11,490 nucleotides of DNA from Cyclostephanos tholiformis (Eukaryota > Bacillariophyta > Thalassiosirophyceae > Thalassiosirales > Thalassiosiraceae), in contig JALLPB010001055.1 in the NCBI GenBank assembly GCA_036939975.1, forward strand, positions 1 to 11,490, written 5' to 3'. Shown piece by piece: positions 7,701 through 11,490 of this stretch. Below the pieces are notes generated by a model. The model had not been told where the DNA came from. It saw nothing but the letters and a program-made list of their open reading frames with translations, and ran no database searches. The translations under genes and the position numbers were made by a program. Numbering within the stretch: the first letter of the stretch is position 1; each line of letters begins with the position of its first letter.

Positions 7701-8873
7701 GATATCGCTCAAGTGTTGACAAAAACGAGTGCAGACGCTCTGGAAGATTTTCATTTGCTGAGAAATGTATCAAACTCAATTATACCTCATTCGCAACATA
7801 ACATTTCTTTTGATGATGGAGCAGTGAGGCAAGTTTTAGCCGCTGTTGTTGATGATACCTTAATTTTGTCTCGTGAAGAAAGTCTGCATGTTATGTGCGA
7901 GGAGTTGAAACAATTTGTTAGGTGCTACCTAAGTCTGCGCGAGGTAGAAAAGAAAGCCGTGAAAGAGTCAGGACGGGCATTCACTGCCTCGTCTTTAAAA
8001 CGGTCTTTGGTGAAGCTGCTGCCCTCTACTATCACTGGCACAACTGAGCGATATCAAGGAGGTGCAAAAGAAAGAGCAATTGAGAACATGAATAATGGTT
8101 GCGCTACCGCGATTGACATGTCAGTTATCAGTGGCCAAGCTTGTGTTTGGTGTGCCAAACCATTCCGTTTTACTAATGGTGCAGTATACTGCACTCAATT
8201 TTGTGCTGAAGCGGGACGCGTAAGAAGGGGCGGAATGTATTCATCAACAAAGATTCGTGAGCAATTATTTGCTTTGGAACATGGTAAATGTACCAAGGTG
8301 CGTAGGATATATTTAGTTATCCTCCTTGGCAGTTTGGTACTCTTCATGTCATTTTTTCACGTCGATAACAATGCCTGGTTCCTGTCAAAGTGTAACATTG
8401 ATGCTCATGAACTCTTCTGCAAGATAAAAGTATTGCAACCAGCAGAGGTGAGTTGAAACGCACACATCTATGTTGTCATCTTGTGTACTACTTCTCACAA
8501 TTTGCGTTAACTCGCTCAGAGGCTTAATATGTTGCTAAGAGCTAAATGGAAATTACCTAAAACACGCCTGGCCACAGATCGTCTCTTGATGAATCCGCAA
8601 GAGCATGACTTCTGGCAGGCTGATCATATATTTGCAGTTGCAGAGGGTGGCGGATCAAGTGGTCTTGATAACCTTCGAACCTTGTGTACTCCGTGTCACA
8701 GTGCGGAAACAGAAAAGCTTTTAGCTCGTCTAAAGACATTGCCCTGCTCTAGCTCAGTGCGCGCAAAATATGATCAAACTCAAATGGATATCTTTTCTGC
8801 ATTCTCGAATATGCGAAATCACAAGTTGGTGGATGAAAATGAGAGTGGTAAACGAAGAAGATTGGCTGACTAA
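4770..8873 (+). CDS. ZRANB3: ZRANB3 ortholog: SNF2-family annealing helicase with NZF finger and HNH endonuclease, seven exons
   Basis: Exons: 4770-5033, 5149-5159, 5274-6136, 6215-6578, 6671-8297, 8391-8447, 8520-8873, joining to 1179 aa (human ZRANB3 is about 1080). The family remodels stalled replication forks, binds polyubiquitinated PCNA and cuts branched DNA. Helicase motifs: GDEMGLGKT (86-94), LLILCPASLRYAWP (about 111-124), DESH (209-212), LSGTPALNRP (238-247), MIRRLKSDVL (307-316), RIDGS (436-440), AGVGLTLTAAS (471-481), QCEDRCHRIGQ (497-507). PIP-box-like EDELMSFF (580-587) and KGTIQSFF (605-612) follow. The NZF finger is W716, C718, C721, C732, C735 with CTY as in human. SFAVSLNSGRIALY (about 819-832) marks the substrate-recognition region. 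The C-terminus has C992, C995, C1008, C1012, C1041, C1044 and an HNH core FWQADHI (1093-1099), N1113, C1118, C1121, H1122. A basic KRRR (1173-1176) may be an NLS. Joins follow GT-AG and keep phase. An Asp/Gly-rich insert (43-60) precedes motif I. Identification near certain; exon 4 acceptor least secure. Confidence 0.95.
5034..5148 (+). other. ZRANB3 intron 1 (115 nt, phase 0)
   Basis: Donor GTGCGT directly follows GAT GAG (the DE of motif I), and the acceptor is aatcag. The interior is CT-rich (about 5049-5080). Frame and the invariant DEMGLGKT sequence demand this removal. Confidence 0.9.
5149..5159 (+). other. 11-nt micro-exon 2 of ZRANB3 (Met-Gly-Leu-Gly of motif I)
   Basis: ATGGGATTAGG lies between an AG acceptor and a GTGAGT donor. 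With one base from the next exon it codes MGLG, which joins GDE before it and KT after it to give the ATP-binding loop. Without it the helicase would lose its P-loop and shift frame. Confidence 0.88.
5160..5273 (+). other. ZRANB3 intron 2 (114 nt, phase 2) with TA microsatellite
   Basis: Donor GTGAGT, acceptor ttttag. A TA dinucleotide run (5252-5268) sits just before the acceptor and takes the place of a pyrimidine tract. The next exon resumes with the last base of a Gly codon, then Lys-Thr. Confidence 0.9.
6137..6214 (+). other. ZRANB3 intron 3 (78 nt, phase 1)
   Basis: Donor GTATGC after CAA G. The acceptor AG at 6213-6214 gives QAYQASGIAKA, matching the family pattern before helicase domain C (FKQTAIAKA in human). 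An upstream TAG at 6189-6191 looks like a better acceptor but would break the frame, so this boundary is the least certain in the gene. Confidence 0.7.
6579..6670 (+). other. ZRANB3 intron 4 (92 nt, phase 2)
   Basis: Donor GTGAGA after GAA GAC AG; acceptor ttaag. Splicing restores the arginine of motif VI and yields CEDRCHRIGQ. Reading through instead meets a TGA at once. Confidence 0.93.
8298..8390 (+). other. ZRANB3 intron 5 (93 nt, phase 0, stop-free)
   Basis: Donor GTGCGT, acceptor caaag. Its length is a multiple of three and it contains no in-frame stop, so it looks like coding sequence in a naive ORF call. Removal joins Cys-Thr-Lys to Cys-Asn-Ile, recreating the CxxC of the HNH region as in human ZRANB3. 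If retained it would insert 31 residues with a hydrophobic core. Confidence 0.88.
8448..8519 (+). other. ZRANB3 intron 6 (72 nt, phase 0)
   Basis: Donor GTGAGT after CCA GCA GAG; acceptor gctcag. The join reads LQPAERLNMLLRAKW, in line with the family's helix before the HNH core. The unspliced frame stops at a TGA at 8454-8456. Confidence 0.92.
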
Positions 8874-9333
8874 GCAAAGAAAAGTGTTCAAGCAAAACGA
8901 GCGACGAGTAAATGGTAGCATTCCATATCTTCGGTGCCTTTACAATCAGTGGTTAATAATTCAATTTGTTTGTCATCTTAATCACTCCATGAAAATTTTT
9001 ACTGTATCCACGAGGCATTTATGTGATGCCGCTGTGCCAGGAACCATCCGAGGTGTGGGGAGCACAGTCAATGACTCATAGGATGTCAAATCTTAATTAC
9101 ATCTACTTGTTATCATACATCTCAATCGAAATACCGCAACCACTTCATCGTGTTGCAAAATTGCAAGAGTTGAACTCAACATTTGTGGCTATTGTAGTCG
9201 TGCTAGTTTGCTTCGCCCCGTACACTACCGAAGCCTGGTGAAGCTGCTCGGTAAATTAAGTTCAAGGAAACGGAAACGAACTTTTCGCATTCAAGTGACA
9301 AATAATCAGAGGGTACGATACTCATCCATCTAT
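8874..9333. other. Convergent intergenic spacer (3' flanks)
   Basis: A 460-bp stretch between the stop codons of two convergent genes. It should contain both 3' UTRs. Short open frames here show no domain or splice context. I see no repeat or RNA gene. Confidence 0.5.
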
Positions 9334-10852
9334 TCATGAGTCTTTCCTAACAAACGTTATCTTTCTTCGATAATTCATCCTTTTGACCATCAGGTGTGTC
9401 ACATCCGCAGCACTCATCCTCGTTGTATCTACATCATCAATTGCAATTATCAAGTCCTTTGGTTTCAACAAACCCTCAAGTGGCGAGCCGTGCTTTATCT
9501 TGTGCACAGTTGGATTACCGTCGACAACATCTATGGCCACTCCTATTTTGCCTGGTGGTGCGAATACATGCTGATATTCTTCATCGGCTGGTTTGAGTGG
9601 CGAGGTACGAGTTTTAGAATGATTTTCAAAGGTGACGGACTCCTCCCTATATTGCGCATGGTCATCATAGCACCTTGGAATGGCATAGCCGTTGTAACCA
9701 TTATCAGATGATAATGGATCGAAAGAGTAATCATCGTCCGGTGTCCTGTTATATAAAAACTTTAATGACTTGACTGAGTCATGGGCATTGTTCTTTGCAA
9801 TTTCTTGTGATCGCCATTCATTGTTCTTCAGCTGTAGCAGTAGCCCCCTGCTGCAGAGATTCAATGTCAAAAGTAGACATCAGAATGGGATTTGTTTGAC
9901 AATAAAGTAAATTTGCTCACAAATTAACATACAAAAAACCTCACCGAGTTAACTTTTTGATCACGATATAAAGAAATAATACGAGGCCAAAGACACTAAG
10001 CACTATTGCCACGATTGATCCTGCGCTGAACTTGGATCCTGCTTGCTGAGATGTCGTTCCAACAGTATCCCCCGCCTCGTAACCACTCACCAATACACCG
10101 GTTACATTGGCAAAATAAGCGTCATCGATTCCATTAACAAACTCAACCAGGTGATTGTTGAACTTATGACTTATGTGAATCAACATGGCTTGAAAGTCAC
10201 CATGAGTAAGAGATTGCTCCTCTAGATGCTCCGCTGAAACGACTGCAGCAAATATTAGCGTATAACTACCCGTTGCTGGAACAGTATTCAAAAATTCATC
10301 AGATTCTTTCTCGAAAAAACCCTCCACTTCATTCATATCAAACTCGTCATCGTAGCCTTCACCATTTATGGCCCCGTCATCGTCAATTGTGTCGTCATCA
10401 ACTTCTTCCCCTTCGAAATAAAATTGATCTGCCTGCAACGAATTCAATGCCAATATTCTACCCCGACTGTTCCTTGGCTGAACATTTATAATTTTCTCGG
10501 TAATTAATTTTCTATCATTTCTCTTGAGCTCCTCTTCGAATATAGATACCCCCACAATCTCCACATCGTACGCATGCTGATCATCAAATACGTGTCGAAA
10601 AAAGGTAAACAATGTATTGGACAGCAGCGTCCGTCGACTCGAGTTGATGAAGGTGGATACAGAGTTAATTTCTATTTTTAGAGTTGCCGATAAGAATGGA
10701 AATGCCTCAGTGTGCTCCTTTTGTACAAATTGCTGCTGCGCCTCTTGTATGTCTTGTATTATTATCTTCTCTGCTGTGATTACAGTGAATAGAAGGAATG
10801 TCGCCACCAACGATGCGAGATTGCCAGTTGCTAGCAAACATTTCGACCTCAT
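9334..10852 (-). CDS. Single-pass membrane protein with cytosolic PDZ domain (two exons)
   Basis: Exon 1 is 10852-9945 and exon 2 is 9850-9334, giving 474 aa. Residues 1-27 form a signal peptide (hydrophobic core SLVATFLLFTVITA). The ectodomain (28-278) has no cysteine, an acidic stretch at about 147-187, and N-glycosylation sites at N70 and N249. SIVAIVLSVFGLVLFLYIVI (279-298) is a membrane helix followed by the stop-transfer KKLTRR. The C-terminal PDZ domain lies at about 400-472, with ligand-loop GKIGVAI and core PKDLIIAIDDVDTTRMSAADV. The two parts are in different frames and could be taken as two genes only 60 bp apart. However, exon 1 ends at a GTGAGG donor and the first downstream CAG restores the PDZ frame, while the PDZ frame itself has no ATG before the domain. 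Function is likely a receptor-like or scaffold protein at plasma membrane or endomembrane; ligand unknown. Such TM-PDZ proteins are, to my knowledge, common but uncharacterised in diatoms. Confidence 0.78.
9851..9944 (-). other. Phase-2 intron joining TM and PDZ exons, with NAGNAG acceptor
   Basis: The donor GTGAGG overlaps the apparent stop codon of exon 1 (ACT CG|GTGAGG). The acceptor region reads TCTCTGCAGCAG, two CAGs in tandem, so the intron is 94 nt, or 97 nt if the second CAG (9850-9848) is used. Both keep frame; they differ by one Arg next to the membrane. Size and donor match the introns of the neighbouring gene. Confidence 0.78.
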
Positions 10853-10924
10853 TATAGTGCCCTATCAGAAATTATCTCATCTGTGGCCGATGAAATATGA
10901 CGCAACTGATGGCCGGCTGAGGAG

Positions 10925-11058
10925 GTAGAGAAAAAGAAGAAGGGTTCGTTTCCAAGCTTGGTAGTTTTTTGTACAATTTTTGAGCGCTGGGGATGCAGAG
11001 AAAAAGAAGATGCTTTTTTGTTTACAAGCTTGATAGTTGTTGCTGCAATTTTTCAGTG
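10925..11058. repeat. Imperfect tandem repeat, two units of about 70-72 bp
   Basis: The block agagaaaaagaaga starts at 10927 and again at 10997. caagcttg recurs at 10953 and 11025, and caattttt at 10974 and 11046. Offsets drift from 70 to 72, so a small indel separates the units. It lies 70-200 bp upstream of the TM-PDZ start codon, in its likely promoter or 5' UTR. Confidence 0.7.
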
Positions 11059-11441
11059 AGCATTCGTAGGAATTCTTGTATAACTTCATTTGAATTACGT
11101 TTTGGATGATTGAACCGATTCAACGCATTTTAAGTATTGGTTCCTAAGCTCAGACCAAGACAGGGTTTTTGAGACAGTAATCTTGGGGTTTTGCTTGCCC
11201 CCAGCTTTACCTTCGTCCAAATGGTGACGGCACAGCAGAAGTGATAGCAGTGAGCTTGTGAGATAAACTTCTTTCCGCTAATCATTTGTGCAGGTCAAAA
11301 GCAATGCATTGATGAATTGATCTGTAAAACAGATATAAATTATTCCGTTATGTTAGCCATAGTAGTCTTGTGATGGATGCACTCCCTAAAGACCAGAATC
11401 AACAAAACATCCTCTTCTCCCTTATCGGTTCTCTATTTTTT

Positions 11442-11474
11442 GTTCTGAAATAGAACTGTTCTGAAAATAGAACA
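11442..11474. repeat. Two tandem short palindromes GTTCT-n5/6-AGAAC
   Basis: gttct-gaaat-agaac (11442-11456) is followed after one base by gttct-gaaaat-agaac (11458-11473). Each is an inverted repeat with a 5-bp stem (6 bp in the second), and the two are direct repeats of each other. They could form twin hairpins or be a paired binding site. The window ends shortly after, so their context is cut off. Confidence 0.6.
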
Positions 11475-11490
11475 GGGCTCATGCGCAGGA

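Larger units (their letters stand above)
10853..11490. other. Upstream region of the TM-PDZ gene, no gene seen
   Basis: These 638 bp hold no supported gene. A short minus-strand frame (about 10877-11089) is only an image of the tandem repeat described next. The region is AT-rich with poly-T and purine tracts and should contain the promoter of the minus-strand gene. Confidence 0.5.

Noticed and set aside
8298..8390. A transmembrane segment within the zinc-finger/HNH protein.
   Set aside because: It is a stop-free intron; removing it restores the CxxC and the family alignment.
9818..9880. A minus-strand ATG at 9880 opening a 20-residue frame (MSTFDIESLQ...) that ends in TGA and would need a +1 frameshift to enter the PDZ frame.
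   Set aside because: A normal GT-AG intron (9944 to 9851) joins the upstream membrane exon to the PDZ frame in phase, so no frameshift or separate start is needed. The short frame lies mostly within that intron.
10877..11089. A small repeat-bearing minus-strand protein (70 codons, NYQA twice).
   Set aside because: The protein repeat only mirrors the 72-bp DNA tandem repeat. The frame has no domain and lies in the promoter region.
11442..11473. Heat-shock element (alternating TTC and GAA).
   Set aside because: The TTC and GAA blocks are separated by one base rather than the two the element requires.

Overview
The window looks like nuclear DNA from a unicellular photosynthetic eukaryote, most likely a centric diatom or close stramenopile. 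Genes are dense and sit on both strands. Introns are short GT-AG (about 72-115 nt). Proteins carry Asp-, Gly- and Ser-rich low-complexity inserts, and one gene is a membrane-anchored PDZ protein of a type common in diatoms. There is no sign of bacterial operons, plastid DNA, mobile elements, rRNA/tRNA or CRISPR. The organism call is inference from gene style.

Layout, left to right. 1-372: upstream DNA with two identical five-codon uORFs in a 19-nt repeat. 373-1458 (+): single-exon Golgi-type type II membrane sulfotransferase. 1459-2223: convergent spacer. 2224-4521 (-): large FAD-dependent aromatic-ring-hydroxylase-type monooxygenase with many low-complexity inserts. 4522-4769: short head-to-head spacer, a likely shared promoter. 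4770-8873 (+): seven-exon gene that I reconstruct as a complete ZRANB3 ortholog (SNF2 annealing helicase, NZF zinc finger, SRD-like region, HNH nuclease). 8874-9333: convergent spacer. 9334-10852 (-): two-exon gene encoding signal peptide, ectodomain, one membrane helix and a cytosolic PDZ domain. 10853-11490: its upstream region, with a 72-bp imperfect tandem repeat and two tandem small palindromes at the right edge.

The strongest results come from joining exons. The helicase P-loop is completed by an 11-nt micro-exon, and a 93-nt intron with no in-frame stop lies inside a CxxC zinc pair of the HNH region. What look like two separate minus-strand ORFs at the right are, by phase-matched splice sites, one membrane receptor-like protein with its own PDZ tail. 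The genes do not form an obvious pathway: one acts in DNA-damage tolerance in the nucleus, one in Golgi sulfation, one is a flavin oxidoreductase, and one is a membrane scaffold or receptor-like protein. Composition is uneven: the block from about 2240 to about 6150 is markedly GC- and CpG-rich, and its right edge falls inside the ZRANB3 gene.
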